Source of the DNA: Anthostomella pinea
Lineage: Eukaryota > Ascomycota > Sordariomycetes > Xylariales > Xylariaceae
Reading direction: 5' to 3'
DNA: 64,000 nt
Assembly: GCA_963556695.1 (NCBI GenBank)
Contig: CAUWAG010000008.1
Span: forward strand, 372,001 to 436,000
This document shows, in pieces, positions 12,721-24,482 of the stretch (positions are counted from its first letter, which is position 1; every line of letters starts with the position of its first letter). Under the pieces are notes generated by a model. The model was not told the DNA's origin and searched no databases. It saw only the letters and a list, made by a program, of their open reading frames with translations. The translations under genes and the position numbers were made by a program.

Positions 12721-13110
12721 TCTCGTGATTGCAGTTTGCGCTCCAGGAAAGGTACTCTTATCTGTAGGTGGATTCAATTCGAGGTGCACGTCGAAACATA
12801 TGTTCGGAATAGGCAGGAAGCAGCCAGTGCCCTGAGTCCAATACCACCTTATAGCAAAACATCATATAGCTTATCAGTTCCCAATGTGTAAGGTGCCATA
12901 CACGATGACTGCCCTACCATCGTCAAGGCAAGAAACTTTCGAAGTCACCTTCGTGCTATAGACTTTCGGGAAGGTAACCCGGTTCAACCTTGGTTCTATG
13001 CTACGTGACACTGAACTATTTTGCAAGATGCCATGGTCCAGGCCCAGACATACTTCAACATAATTCAGCAACAGCTGACCTGCTGAGTCTATGGACGACT
13101 GAGAGAACAG
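12720..13110. other. Intergenic upstream of the sedolisin gene
   Basis: Nothing coding is recognised. The stretch holds the upstream region of the tripeptidyl-peptidase gene. Confidence 0.4.
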
Positions 13111-13119
13111 TATATAAAA
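13111..13119 (+). promoter_or_regulatory. TATA box of the sedolisin gene
   Basis: TATATAAAA lies about 105 bp before the ATG at 13222, the usual spacing for a fungal TATA-driven secreted-protease gene. Confidence 0.65.
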
Positions 13120-13221
13120 CGCCTGCAGCCAAGAGGCCAAGATGTCTTGTCTTCTTGGCTACCAGTCGCTTCAGCAGATTCGATAGTTCTCATTGGCACC
13201 AGGGGGTCAAATCCAGCCACC

Positions 13222-15316
13222 ATGCTCTCCAACAAAGCCGCTTCCGCCATCGTGGCACTCGCCAGTGGCGTACTGGCCTTGCCTTCTGCCGTGCCCATGA
13301 CCCTATTCGAGTCGGTCAGATCTGCTCCCAGCGCCTGGAGCCAGGTTGGCACTGCTCCCAAGGACGAGGTCTTCGAGCTCCGCATCTATCTTGCCAAGCA
13401 GAACGTAGCCGAGTTCCAAGAACTGGCTTTGAACGTATGTCGAATTTCTTGTCTCCCCTTTGTCTGAACCTATATCGCGGTGTTGAGAACCCTTGGCGAT
13501 AATATCATGGTCTTGGGTGGCACCGATACAACTTCAGCTTCGATTGCCCCTGTGTGCACGTGGCTTTCCAGGGGCCATCTCCGTCGATTGCCGGAACACA
13601 TGCCTTGCCATGGAATATGACACCGAACGAGACAACTAACCAATCGATCGATGGCAGATCGCTACCCCTGGTCATGAGCAGTACGGAAAGCACTTGTCCC
13701 TCACCCAGATCGATGCCATCGTCGCCCCCAAAGCCGAGTCCAAAGATCTCGTGTTCCAATGGCTTGGAAACCACAGCCTTGCGGACGGTGCTACTGTCAA
13801 TGCTCGTGGAAATGTCGTCCTCGTCAACGTCACCATCAGCCAAGCTGAGCAGCTTCTTGCAGCCGAGTACAACAGCTACAGTAAGAAGACCCGATGTTCT
13901 CAATTGGCCTTATTGAGAATCAGTGCTGATTCATTATAGCCAATGCTGAGACCCAGGAGACTCGGTCCAGAGCCCTCGAGGTCAACATCCCTGTGGCTCT
14001 TGACGGTCACATTAGTATGATGCAGCCAACAACCTTCTTCGGGTTCCAAGGTCTCCAACCCAAGGTTCATCCCAAGTCAGACATCAGCCCCGAGGTGACC
14101 TACACCACACCGACTACCTTGGCCGCACTGTACGGGTTCAGTGGCGTCAAGACTCTGACGAGCGGCATCATGGGGATCGGGGGTTTCATCGGACAATGGT
14201 CCAGCACATCTGACCTGAAAACCTTCCTGACCAAGTTCGTCATCAAGGGTTTCGCCAACACGGGCCAGAGCTACACCTGCGACACCATCAACAGCGGCAA
14301 GTGCCCGACCAGCCCCTCGGGTTCCAACATCGGGATCGAGGCCAACCTGGACGTGCAGTACGCGCGCGCCATCACGAGCGACATCCCCAACGTCTTCTAC
14401 TCGGTCGGCGGCAACGACGACTCCATATACGAGTACCTCTCCACCTACATCCTGGGTCTCGACGACGATGCGCGCCCCAACGTCATCTCCATCTCGTACG
14501 GCGGCGACGAGAGCGCCGTCGCCCTGAGCGTCGCCACGGCCACCTGCGACGACTTCGCCGAGCTCGGCTCCGCCGGCGTGTCCGTCCTGTTCGCCTCGGG
14601 CGACTCGGGCGTCGGCACCGGCTGCACCATCGACGGCGCCAAGGCGTACCAGCCCGACTTCCCGGGCGGGTGCCCTTGGGTGACCATGGTCGGCGGCACG
14701 ACCGGGACGACGACCGAGTCGGCCTGGACCGACGGCGGCGGCGGCTTCTCCAACGTCTTTGGCCGCCCCGCGTGGCAGGACGACGTCGTCAGTTTGTGGC
14801 TCGACAGCAACACCGACGGCAACACGCAGTACTACAACGCGAGCGGCCGCGCCTACCCCGATGTCGCTGCTGCCGCCACGTACTTCGAGATCGTCGTCGG
14901 AGGCGCCACCGAGGCCGTCGACGGGACTTCCTGCGCCGCGCCCACGTTCTCCAGTGTCATCCAGCTGGTCAACTCCCAACGTCTCGACGCGGGTCTGGCC
15001 CCGTTGGGCTTCTTGAACCCCTGGCTGGTAAGTCGTGTTGTTGTCGCCCCGTGTTGAAGATCTTCTGGGCTGACCTACTAACGCTAAATAAAAGTACGGG
15101 GACGCGGCCTCCGCCTTGAACGACATTACCAGTGGCAGCATTGGCGGCTGTACTGCCCTCGACGGTGGGTTCAGCGCTGTCAAGGTAAGACTCTCGCCTA
15201 TAGCAGTGACCAAGTGATGAAAGCACGTACTGACTGTTCTCCAGGGCTGGGATCCTGCTACCGGACTCGGCAGCCCGAACTACCCGAAGCTTCTGACAGC
15301 CGGTCTGGCCGCCTAA
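13222..15316 (+). CDS. Secreted tripeptidyl-peptidase, sedolisin family (S53)
   Basis: Five exons (13222-13434, 13658-13880, 13940-15027, 15095-15184, 15245-15316) give 561 residues, a normal length for fungal TPP1-like sedolisins. A signal peptide of about 20 residues is followed by a pro-kumamolisin activation domain (TPGHEQYGKHLSL at its core). The catalytic domain shows Glu279 and Asp283 in IGIEANLDVQYA, the oxyanion Asp367 in SGDSGVG and the nucleophile Ser476 in GTSCAAPTF. The C-terminal GWDPATGLGSPNY is the calcium-binding loop. All introns have GT/AG ends and branch sites. The enzyme is expected to remove tripeptides from protein N-termini at acid pH outside the cell or in the vacuole. 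From about 14.28 kb to the end of exon 3 the third positions become almost all G/C, which also creates a long spurious antisense frame. Confidence 0.93.
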
Positions 15317-15736
15317 GAAGGGGTTGAGGGCAAGTATCCGAGGTCGGGAAAGTAGTCTGAAGATCCGTTGGTTGCTCTCCTGTGTGGACTTCAACGTTGA
15401 TGTATCCACATCTCACCCATACAACCGTATATAGATAGTCCTTTGAATATCCAAACCGGAACTTGCTTCGTCCTAAGGGATCATATTCTGTAGTTGGCCT
15501 TGTGTCTTTTGAATGAGCTTTTTTCCTGTGCTTGATGCAGACTTTAGCACTGCTGTGGTTCAGACCATTCTTGAACATTGATCAGATGTTTTGCTACCCC
15601 TTAAGCGCCACTACTATAGGTCAAAAACTCTGCGTCATGAACAGTTTGGTATTGCGAGGACCATCTATGCTTTTCTACAACTGCAGCCTTTGCCCAGAAA
15701 AGACATGTGAACCTTGTCATATACATATACAACTCA
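15317..15736. other. Convergent intergenic region
   Basis: This is the shared 3' space between the sedolisin gene (plus) and CCT8 (minus). It holds only presumed 3' UTRs. Confidence 0.5.
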
Positions 15737-17536
15737 TCAGTCCTCGTCCCAGTTGGGGTTGGGTCCCGGCGGTTTGGGACCACCTGCTTGTCTCGCAACA
15801 ATGATCTGGTCTACAGAGAGAATAGTCCGTGCCGCTTCCGTAGCCAGCTTGATCGCCCAAGCCTTGCCGACCATCAGATCTAGGATGCCCTCCTCCTCGG
15901 CGTCAAGTATACCGGGAATGCGATCATCGTTGGCGTCGGGTCCACTGGTGCTGTAGTCGTTCTGCCAATAGGGTCAGCATTGGTTATATCCTCAGGCGCT
16001 CGGGAATACTCACTTCGATATCAACACCAGTCGCCCAGTTGTCCTTCTTGTGGTGGGCCGTGTAGAGTCTGCTCAGCACCTCTGTCGCATCTAGACCAGC
16101 GCTCTCTGCCAGTGTTCTTGGGACGACTTCGAAGGCCTCTCCGTATTTGCGAATCGAGTATTGTGCTAGACCCGAGGTCTTATCACCGAAAGCTTGTATT
16201 CTTCCGACCAGCTGGAGCTCTGTCGCACCAGCTCCGGGCACCAATCGCGGGTCGCGGGTGATGGCCTTGACCACGTTCACTCCATCGTCGACTGCTCGCT
16301 CGACATCGTCGAGGTGATTTTGTGTAGCACCTCTGAGGACAATCGTAGCCGTTCGCGTTACTTCATCCTCTTGTCTGAAGACGGTTACACGGTCACCACC
16401 AATCTCAAGCGTCTCGACAACGTCCACAGATCCCATCTCATCGGGCATAGGTGCGCCTAATCTCGCAAGAGGAGTAGCGCCTACAACCCGGCAGACTCTT
16501 CGTAGCTCGAACTTGCTGAGGATTTTGATGACCAGGATGCCGTAACGGTTGAGGTAATGCATAGCAAGCTCTCCCACCGTCGAACCGGCAACGACGACCC
16601 TCAGTCCAGCATCGTGAAGCTCCTTGATGGCTGTTTCCAGCTGCTCTTCCTCGCCCTTGGTGAAGTTCATCATCTCCTTGGCGTTGTGCAGCAGAACAGT
16701 GCCCTTGGTCTCGGTCTGGCTGATATCGAGCGCACATGTAAAGACACCGACCTTGGCCTTCTTTGCCTTCTTGACCGATCCATCAGGCTCCTTGGGGAAA
16801 ACCATGCCCTTCACAACCCGGCTCTGTTCTAAGCTTCCGCCCATGATCTTAACGACGCGAATGTTGTCGACGTTGAAGTTAACGGGGTTCTTGGGCATTA
16901 CGGCCAGCACGGCCTCGGACACCAGATCGGCCAATGCGTCCTCGTTTCCATTCTGCTTGCTTGCGATGACTGTCCGGATGGCTTTGCTGAGTTCTTCCTG
17001 GTCTCGGATATCGTCAACCTTGTCCACGACGAGTTCCTCCAGGGCCTCGAGTGCGAAAGCTTGGGCGCGCTCGTAACCAGTGATGATGTCGGCTGTCTTC
17101 AGGCCCATACGCAGGAGATCCTCGGCCTTCTTTAGGAGTTCGCCGGCAAGTACGATGACGAGGTTGGTGGCATCGCCCATCTCGGCCTCTTGCTGCTGAC
17201 TTGCCATGACCAACAGCTTCGCGGCGGGGTGGACGACGTCGAGCTCCTTCAGGATGGTGGCAGCATCGGAGGTGAGGATCATCTTCTGCAGATGGTTGAT
17301 GACGATCTTGTTCCGGCCGTAGGGGCCAAGTGAGGTCTGCACGGTGGAGGAGATGGCTCGGCAAGCATCAATGTTTCGTAGGACGGCACCATCTTCGGAG
17401 TCGTAGCTATTGCAGCATCAGCATTAGGTACTGGCTGTATGACCAAAGTAGAGAGGATGGTGGGGGTCAAGACATACTTGTTGTAGCCTCCTTTGAACAG
17501 GCCAGAGTTTGGCGCGTTCGGGATGTTGAGAGACAT
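15737..17536 (-). CDS. CCT8: T-complex protein 1 subunit theta (chaperonin CCT8)
   Basis: Three exons on the minus strand (17536-17478, 17406-16014, 15961-15737) give 558 residues, the family length. The N-terminus MSLNIPNAPNSGLFKGGYN is typical of fungal theta subunits. TSLGPYGRNK is the nucleotide-binding loop. GDATN stands where most CCT subunits have GDGT. A GAGATELQL block near residue 410 is the conserved group II chaperonin signature. The C-terminus ends in a glycine/proline-rich GGPKPPGPNPNWDED tail. The protein is one of eight subunits of the cytosolic TRiC/CCT ring that folds actin, tubulin and WD proteins. It is divergently oriented to the HMG-box gene, with 634 bp between start codons. 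Confidence 0.96.
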
Positions 17537-18170
17537 GATTGTTAACCTGGCTTTGTTGTACCCGGCTCTCTGTGATCTTGTCGAGCTTCCGGTGGTGCTG
17601 GCTTTGCTGGGCAGGAGAAGGGAATGCCGGTGAGTGTTGATTGCTTGTGAATGCCTCTGCTGGGATGGCCTCCTGCAGTAGAAAATTAAGTGGAGCTGCA
17701 AAGGCTGCTGCAGCCTGCAGCTACGATCAGGGCTGTCACTGCCTGTCAGGTAGTTCGAAGCCTTTGCCATATCTTACCAAAATTTAGTGGGGTTATTTTG
17801 AACGACGGACTAATCAGACAAGCTAAATCAGCTCGAATCAGCTCAATGCAGCCTTGCAGCACCGGGTCCCACCTGCAATGATAAATGGACAAATGCGCCG
17901 ATGGATAATGGATCGCGCCTTGCCTCTCCCTTGCAAACACCCACGCGGCGTGGCGGCGTGCAGTCATTAACATCACCACCGATCTGACTGTTGCGCTTCA
18001 CCATCCTTTGCTCCCTCACCCTCCATATTCCACCATCTGCGGCTTGCAATCTGGGCATCATTGGATACCAGTACAGCAGCCGAAGTATAAGGTGCTCTAC
18101 CTTTGCAACAAGTCAAGTACCCGTGCATCTGCGACGGCAACTCTCATCAGATTGCTTCACCATCGTCAGA
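17537..18170. promoter_or_regulatory. Shared upstream region of CCT8 and the HMG-box gene
   Basis: This is a divergent intergenic region of 634 bp with pyrimidine-rich leaders near both starts. No TATA box or specific operator could be named. Confidence 0.4.
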
Positions 18171-19523
18171 ATGGCGCCCCAAAATTGTAAGTTCGTTTTC
18201 TCTGAAAATGCATTCCCCATGCAACCCCCGTCATTGCCCAGCTTGCGGAGCACACACGGGTCCCTCATGCGCAGTCATGTCGTTGCGATACCAGCACTGC
18301 TCCTGTGGAAGGGGAACTCCGGGGCCAGCCTCATTGCAGGACAGTTTCCCTCGGGAACGTACTGTGATGGCATATGATCCGACCACCCCTGGATCAACTT
18401 ACTGGGCCCATCAGCTACCCTAGCCCTCTTCTCTCTCTTGCCCCCCAACGCCATGCGCGCAAGGTATCACGACCGTCACCAGCATGCGCCGTAGCCTAGT
18501 TCGACGTTTGCGACTTCCCGGCACCGGACCCTGGATTCTGTTTATCAATCCATTCTGAGAGAACAAATGCGACTAACAATTCAGCTCGTCACTCAGCGCA
18601 CCCGCCCTCCCTACCTCCTACCGTCGAAGAAGCATACAGACGGAAATGCATACAGTTGAAGGATCGATCGAGGGAGATTGAGGAGGAAAACGACGCCTAC
18701 CGCCTGCGACTGGCTCGACTAAAGCGCCAGATCCAGAAATCCCGACTTGAGCGAGCCATCCTCCTAGAGCAGATCTCGAAGCGTACCAGTACCAACGTGG
18801 AGGATTCTGAAGGCAGTCCAAGCCCTCCCCCCACTGTAGGTCATGGTGAATTACCGTCCCATAATCATCAGATACTGACCGTGTACTGAGCCCCAGGACA
18901 AACCTCTCCGAACGAAGCGTGGCCACCGAAAGTCTTCCCTGTTACCCGGCGGCGATGGCGACCATGTCCGCGCGACGTTCATCAACCACAACCCTGCGAC
19001 TCTCTCACCTAGCTCAGACGCTTTCTCTCACTCGCAAATGGATTCACAGAGAGACCATGGACGAGCAGCCAATGGTGCAGCCAAACCACCCAAGCGACCT
19101 AGTAACGCCTTCGAGATATACTGCAATGACAATCGACCGATCCTGGCAGCCGAGAACAGGGAGAAGATCGCGGCCGGAGAGTTTCGTCTCGAGGAGGAGC
19201 TAGCTCGCGGCTGGAAGGACCTTCCCGAGAGCGAGAGGGAGGAGTTCGCAGTCCGATACTCGATAGAGCTGGCCCGGTGGAAGGAGGCGCGAGAGAACTT
19301 TAAGCAAGGTCTTAAGGAGGCCGCTGCTCGAGAGCGATCGCGCGGTCGTGACCACCGGGGTGGCCGTGGCCGTACTCGCTTTGAGGAGATCCAGGACGAC
19401 GACGGAGACGACGACCAGGATGTCGAGATGGCAGAGGCGGAGGCGGACCCTGAGCCGTTGGGCGATCAGGACACCGATCCCGAGACGGAAATCGATGACA
19501 ATGACGGCGGACTTGAGGACTAG
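18171..19523 (+). CDS. HMG-box protein, Nhp10-like INO80-complex subunit
   Basis: Three exons (18171-18186, 18585-18835, 18897-19523) give 297 residues. The first exon is only 16 nt (MAPQN plus one base) and is followed by a 398-nt intron with a CTAAC branch site. Residues about 12-75 form a basic coiled coil (EAYRRKCIQLKDR through SRLERAILLEQI) like the N-terminal module of Nhp10/TFPT-type INO80 subunits. The HMG box runs from KPPKRPSNAFEIYCND to about RWKEARENF. The tail is R/G-rich and then strongly acidic. The expected role is DNA binding in chromatin remodelling. Other HMG-box factors cannot be excluded, but the coiled coil plus box order favours Nhp10. A 9-bp minisatellite begins seven bases after the TAG stop. 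Confidence 0.85.
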
Positions 19524-19529
19524 GTGACC

Positions 19530-19655
19530 CAACCCGCCCAACCCGTCCAAGTCCCCCAACCCGTGCAACCCGTGCAATCCGTCCAACCCGTGCAACCCGT
19601 GCAACCCGTCCAAACCCCCCAACCCGTCCAATTCTGGCAACGCGTCCAACCCGGC
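19530..19655 (+). repeat. 9-bp minisatellite (CAACCCGTG/C), 14 copies
   Basis: Fourteen consecutive 9-mers, each starting with CAA or CAC, run from 19530 to 19655. The period equals three codons, so the frame of the preceding gene continues past its TAG as PVQ repeats. Related CAACCCGCC and GTTGGGT pieces recur at 19709-19785. Confidence 0.9.
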
Positions 19656-20313
19656 CACCACGCTTATCCCTTACAACAATTTGTTAATGTTGGGTTTCAG
19701 GCTTAGTTGGCCCAACCCGCCCAACGATATCTTGCTCGTCGGTCGCCCAGGGTCGCGCGTGTCGAGTACTGGACAACGTTGGGTCGTCGGGCGGCCGAGG
19801 AGTTCAGAGCACTTAGGCAATCGCAAGGGCATAAGCACTGATTCCGGAATTTCATCATGTCATGATCAGAGGGCGTTAAGGATGGTAACCCGATACGTCT
19901 TACACGGTCTACCCCTTAGGCGTTCTGGGTATGAAATGTATAAGTAGCGAGGGCGTTTGACCAGGTTCGGTCCGCTTTTAGGGATCGGAAGGAATGAATT
20001 CTGTACAGACAAGAACTGAACGATGATGCCTAGCATTCGCGACTATTACTATGTGTTCCGCTCTCTCACCGCCGTGAGGCTCTCCCATGTCTAAATAAGG
20101 TATAATTGTAAAAGAGCAGATATGGTATGATACCCGGAAGCGATGCAACTAACGACTGATCGATTCCCCTACCACATCCACCACCCACAACCGTGATTGC
20201 TATGCGAAGGTATCCGTGTGGTATTCTGTATTATACATGTATGAGACAGAACCCGTGGGTACCCCCTATTCTCGGTTTCTGTTCGGGACAGTGCTTGTTG
20301 AATCAAAACATGC
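19656..20313. other. Convergent intergenic region
   Basis: This is 3' space of the HMG-box gene (plus) and the RMD1-like gene (minus). Nothing is recognised apart from the tail of the minisatellite. Confidence 0.5.
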
Positions 20314-22202
20314 TTAGTCCACGCCCGCATACAGATCGACCACGATGTTCACGGCTGCTACGAGAATCTCGGCGGCGATAAGTACAATGACTACGCAACA
20401 TGTTAGCATGCCTCCCTCTTATCATCGTCTGTTCCAACGAGGAAGACATTATGTAGGATGAAAACAAGGGAAGGAAGAGTGACTCACCAATCCACTCCAG
20501 CATTTCGCCGTGCCCGTGGCTGAGCTGGTCCTTCAAGACAGCCAGGAGGTCGGCGATGACGTCGAGGCGCTTGGTCAGCAGGCCGACGCGCTGGTCCATC
20601 TCGAGGTAGCTGCGGACGGCTTGGTAGACGGGCTCGAGATGCGGCTCGACCCAGAACAGCTCGGGCGTGTCGAGCACGCTGCCGTTGAGGTGGATGTTGA
20701 TACGCAGAATGAAGAGCTCGCCGATTTGCATGTTGATCTGCGCCCGTGACAGTGCGATCTTGCCGGTCAGCGCGATCTGCGTCGGTATGTCCTTGCACGC
20801 GTCTACCGTTGACGCTATCAACTCCTCGAAGAGGGAGGTCTGGTCATGTCAGTCAGTGGGCTGGTCAATTATTTGGGAGGATATCACGTGGGAAATAGGG
20901 GAAAAGATAATCAATTAGGAAGGTGACGGGTGCTAAACGGGAAGCAAGTGATGTAGCAATGCTTACCTTGACGCTCTGCGCAAGAGCATGTGATATCGCC
21001 AGCTTCGTCATATAATTCCCCTTATCCCGCAACGTGATGAAGTCGTTGTATATGCGCGCCTGGTATTCTCGTGTGTAGTAGAAGTTGAAGCATTCTGTCT
21101 CCACGTCGTCCGGATCGAGCTTTTCGAGTTCGAATTTGGCGATGTCCTTGAGGAATCTCTGTTCGTGGGCGGGCGACATTCCCCATATGACCACGACACC
21201 GTAGTCAAATAGGAACACCTCAGGCGTGTGCACTTGGATATCGAAGTCGGCGTCGTGCGGCGGATGGTATGACGGGTCGTGTATAGCGCTTTCGTCGTCG
21301 GGATGGGGTGGGTAGGCGAGGTTGCTGTGGGCGTCTCGGCCGCTGCTGAAAGCCTCCTGTGAATCGTGTTCTCCGGTTTGCATATTCTGCAAAGCTTCTC
21401 GATTAAAGGCATTCGAATGCTCTTCCACTTGGCCAGTCGAATGCCTTCTTTCATATGATTGTATCGGCCTCTCCCTGACTTCCTCGCCTGCTTCTGCGCG
21501 CTCTGTCGACTTCCCGGTTCCGTAGTTATATGGCGAGTAGATACACTCGTCTATCAGTTTGGGATTTGACCCTCTGGTCTTCGCCCGGCCCTTGAGAAAT
21601 CGCATCAAGCCTTCTGTCTGGTATCTGTTCGCCGTGCAGTACGCCGTCACCCGCGGTAGCCGTTCACGATCAGCCTTGCCTAACCGCGCGGCGTCCCGTC
21701 TAGCCATCGGGTCCTTGATGCGCGTGTACTGCGAGTACACATCTCGGCCACTCTCCTCGTCTTGTTCGATCTCATCGAGTTCGGGATTCGGAAGCAGCTT
21801 CAGCTTCTGCGCCGTCTTCGAGCTTCGCTGCGGCCCAATCTTCGGCACGACTGCCGGAGGCAGAGCGGTGAACACAGATCCGTGGCTGTTGCGTCGGCGT
21901 AGACGGCTATTCAGCGCCGAGAGCATTGGAGGATTCCCTGGGGGGTTGCTCCCCGAGGCAGCGAAGCCGGATGTGCGTGCATGACCGGGAGCACCCACGG
22001 CGCCGGGCGATGAACTCAGCGAGGCGGGATCTGGATCGATAGTTCGGGAGACAGGGTTAGGGTTGAAGGTGACGTTGCGGGCTGCTCTTAGAGGGCCAGC
22101 ATTCGGTCGAGCGGTGTCTTGCCGTATGAGGGGAGTTCGCTCTGTACTTGAGCTGCCGGAACTCATCGAGGTTCTTGGTTCTCTTGGTGACGAGATTGAC
22201 AT
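20314..22202 (-). CDS. RMD1/DUF155 family protein with C-terminal membrane anchor
   Basis: Three minus-strand exons (22202-20967, 20839-20488, 20390-20314) give 554 residues. The first 250 residues are disordered and S/R/P-rich. The conserved DUF155 (RMND1/Rmd1/Rmd8, Sif2/Sif3) domain starts near residue 185 at RVTAYCTANRYQTEGLMRFL. It continues with VFLFDYGVVVIWG and a long helical part ending in HGHGEMLEWI. The last exon adds VIVLIAAEILVAAVNIVVDL, a single C-terminal transmembrane helix. Yeast Rmd1/Rmd8 are linked to meiotic nuclear division and mitochondrial RMND1 to translation; the exact role here is unknown. Exon joins have good GTAAGC/GTGAGT donors and a CTAAC branch. Confidence 0.92.
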
Positions 22203-23052
22203 GATGTTCGGCCGGGGTGAGCGAGCTCTGGGTGTGCGAGGGCCAGAGGGTCGGGGCTACCTATATCACTGGTCGTATGTGTACGACAGGTGCTCCGTGA
22301 CTGTATGCTATTGTGTAGCCATGTAAGAGATGTCTACGCGTGATCAATTGTAGGCACCTTGGGTAAATGTCGTGTTGCGGATTCCGAGGCTCAGATGTGT
22401 TTCCTGAAGATGGAGCTGGCGCCACACAGCTTAGATTAGATGCGATAATGCGATAACAAGGGCAGCTAGCTCCAGGCCCTCTGTCAGTGGCTCAGTGCAG
22501 GTCCACGGGTGTTCACCTCGCTGAGTGCCCTGCTTGATGACTTTGGCCAATTGATCGGCGCCTGAGCCTCAATGCAATAAAAAATGAAGGTGCCAGCTTC
22601 CAGTCAGCTTGTCCACCCCTGCCAACGCCTCAACTCAACCTTCCTTTGGCGGGGAAACTGCCACAGCTGCCACTTCTTGTTTGATCCACCGTTACGGGAC
22701 ACGTAGTAAGTGGCTGACTTAGGTGAGCACACCTTATGCTCAATATCAGGAAGAGAGTAGTAAGGTACCTGTAGGTAATAAGTTGCCAACCGTCAGAAAA
22801 TGAAAGCAGCAACTATACTTTTGCCCTGCGCCTCAACGAGCGTCGAGCATACTCCTTTCATTATTAGATAGTTATGTAAAGGCTATACATCACAATGGGG
22901 CATTTCTCGCTATGCTTCAACTTGACTCGTATTCCGTTAACAGAAAATCAAGAGAGCCAGCCATTCTCGGGTGCTGGCATATATACAAGTCTCGAGCGCT
23001 GGCATATATACAACTAAAACTATGGCGGTCTGACTTCGAATCCGTGTCGAAT
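22203..23052. other. Intergenic region with a short direct repeat
   Basis: This holds the upstream region of the RMD1-like gene and the 3' flank of the reductase gene. Two copies of GCTGGCATATATACAA (22973-22988 and 22998-23013) repeat with a 25-bp period. No gene is seen. Confidence 0.5.
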
Positions 23053-24482
23053 TCAAGTATCAAGTATCTTGGTCTCAAACTTGAACCCGGAATCATGGAG
23101 ACGGTCAATGAAGGCCTGACCCAGACACGCAGGAGTGTAGACGCCTCCAGCAAGGCCGACATCGTCCTCCAATAATGTCCGGGCCCCTTCACAAAGCACA
23201 GTTGCGGTGACTGTCCAAAGGTGAGCTTCTCAAAACGACTGATGGATGAAGGTGAAGTACTTACGGTAGTACATGCTTCCTGCATACCAGGCCTTGCAGA
23301 TCGCTTGTTTCCCCGACTTCGACTCGGCATCCGGGGTGGCAATACCTCGGAACTCGATGTATTCTTTCGCGGCATCCTCGCGGGTTGGTCCCATGCCCGG
23401 CTGGAAGACGAGCTTCCGCACGAGTTTTCGGACCGGCGAGCAGAACATGAGAAGAGTAGCGCCAATCAGGAGGCTATAGTGCATAGCCATCGCCGTCACA
23501 AAGTTCCTGGCTTTCGTGAACTCCCGATAGGTGAAGTTCGGCCCGTAGGAGTTGTTCCGCAGCGAAGGCTCTTCCTGGAGGAGACCCCAGGTGCGGTGGA
23601 CAAGCGCAGCGTTAGTGCCAGAAGTGACTGACGTTGACAGGAGACCGAGGTTGGGTATGTTGTATATGCCTGTCAGTTTGAGAGGAGAGAAGCTTGTGGT
23701 GCTTGCTTTGTGTTGGGTACCGGCGATAGGGCGAATGGTTTGTGTGAATCGACAACTTCCTTCCAGCTGAAGGTCTCGAAGATGCCAATCACCGTAGCCA
23801 TAGTGCCGCCTGAAGGCTTGGCGCTGTTTGGCATTAGAACATGGCTTCTCTTGAGTAGGGAGGCTTCTATTTAAACGTACTTAAGCTCGTGGAGGTCGAC
23901 CACGACATCGCCGACGCCAGTTGACAGCTTTGACTTGATGAGCGATGCCAAAGAGAATGCTATCAAGTCCGACGGCGCTGACTCGATGCCAGATTGGGGA
24001 AACATGCAGGCTCCGCTGGCCTTCGCCGCCGCGTTGTACTTCTTCAGCATCACCTGGTGCCAGGTCACTTCACCCGTGCAGTCGAGGTAATGGGTCCCGG
24101 CTTCGGCACAAGCTTTGAACGCATGCTCTCCGTACTGCGAGTATGGGCCAACCGTCGTGATGAGGACGAATGTTTTCTTGGCCAGCTCGGAAAGCTCTGC
24201 ATCATCGAGATTGCATATTTCGACCCCCGGAGCCTGGCGATCGGGGTTGACTGCGTTGCAGGACTTCACCACGCTCTCCAACTTCTCGACTGATCGGCCT
24301 GCTACGGCCCATTTCACATCGGTGGGAAAGTGAGCGGCGATGAATTCGGCAACCATCAGCCCAGTGTAGCCTTCTCAGTTTTAGCCTCCAAGTCAATCAA
24401 GTGCTCGATGTGGTTTGGGTTTATTACCGGTTGCCCCAAATATCACCAGGTCATACTGGCGCGAGTGCTTCTTGAACGACAT
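23053..24482 (-). CDS. Saccharopine-dehydrogenase-like oxidoreductase (SCCPDH/trans-acting enoyl reductase type), apparent frameshift
   Basis: Four minus-strand exons can be drawn: 24482-24428, 24370-23881, 23823-23265 and 23210-23053. The N-terminal Rossmann segment reads YDLVIFGATGYTG across the first splice. It is followed by AVAGRSVEKLESV, ITTVGPYSQYGE, HYLDCTGE and PQSGIESAPSDL, all typical of the family. The last exon ends with GGVYTPACLGQAFIDRL. Within exon 3 the frame carrying SGGTMATVIGIFETFSW and FALSPVP runs into a stop. The continuation (NIPNLGL, then LVHRTWGLLQEE) lies in another frame. The switch falls between about 23735 and 23690, and no intron of suitable length fits. Either a one-base loss has broken the gene or the sequence has an error. 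The family members act as NAD(P)-dependent reductases; the substrate is unknown. Confidence 0.8.

Noticed and set aside
14077..15213. 378-codon open frame antisense to the sedolisin gene
   Set aside because: It mirrors the G/C-ending codons of the real gene, is low-complexity (V/G/A/D/R-rich) and crosses its introns.
20303..20487. Read-through of the RMD1-like exon 2 to 20303
   Set aside because: A GTGAGT donor and a CTAAC branch with TAG acceptor give a better model that ends in a transmembrane helix as in the family.
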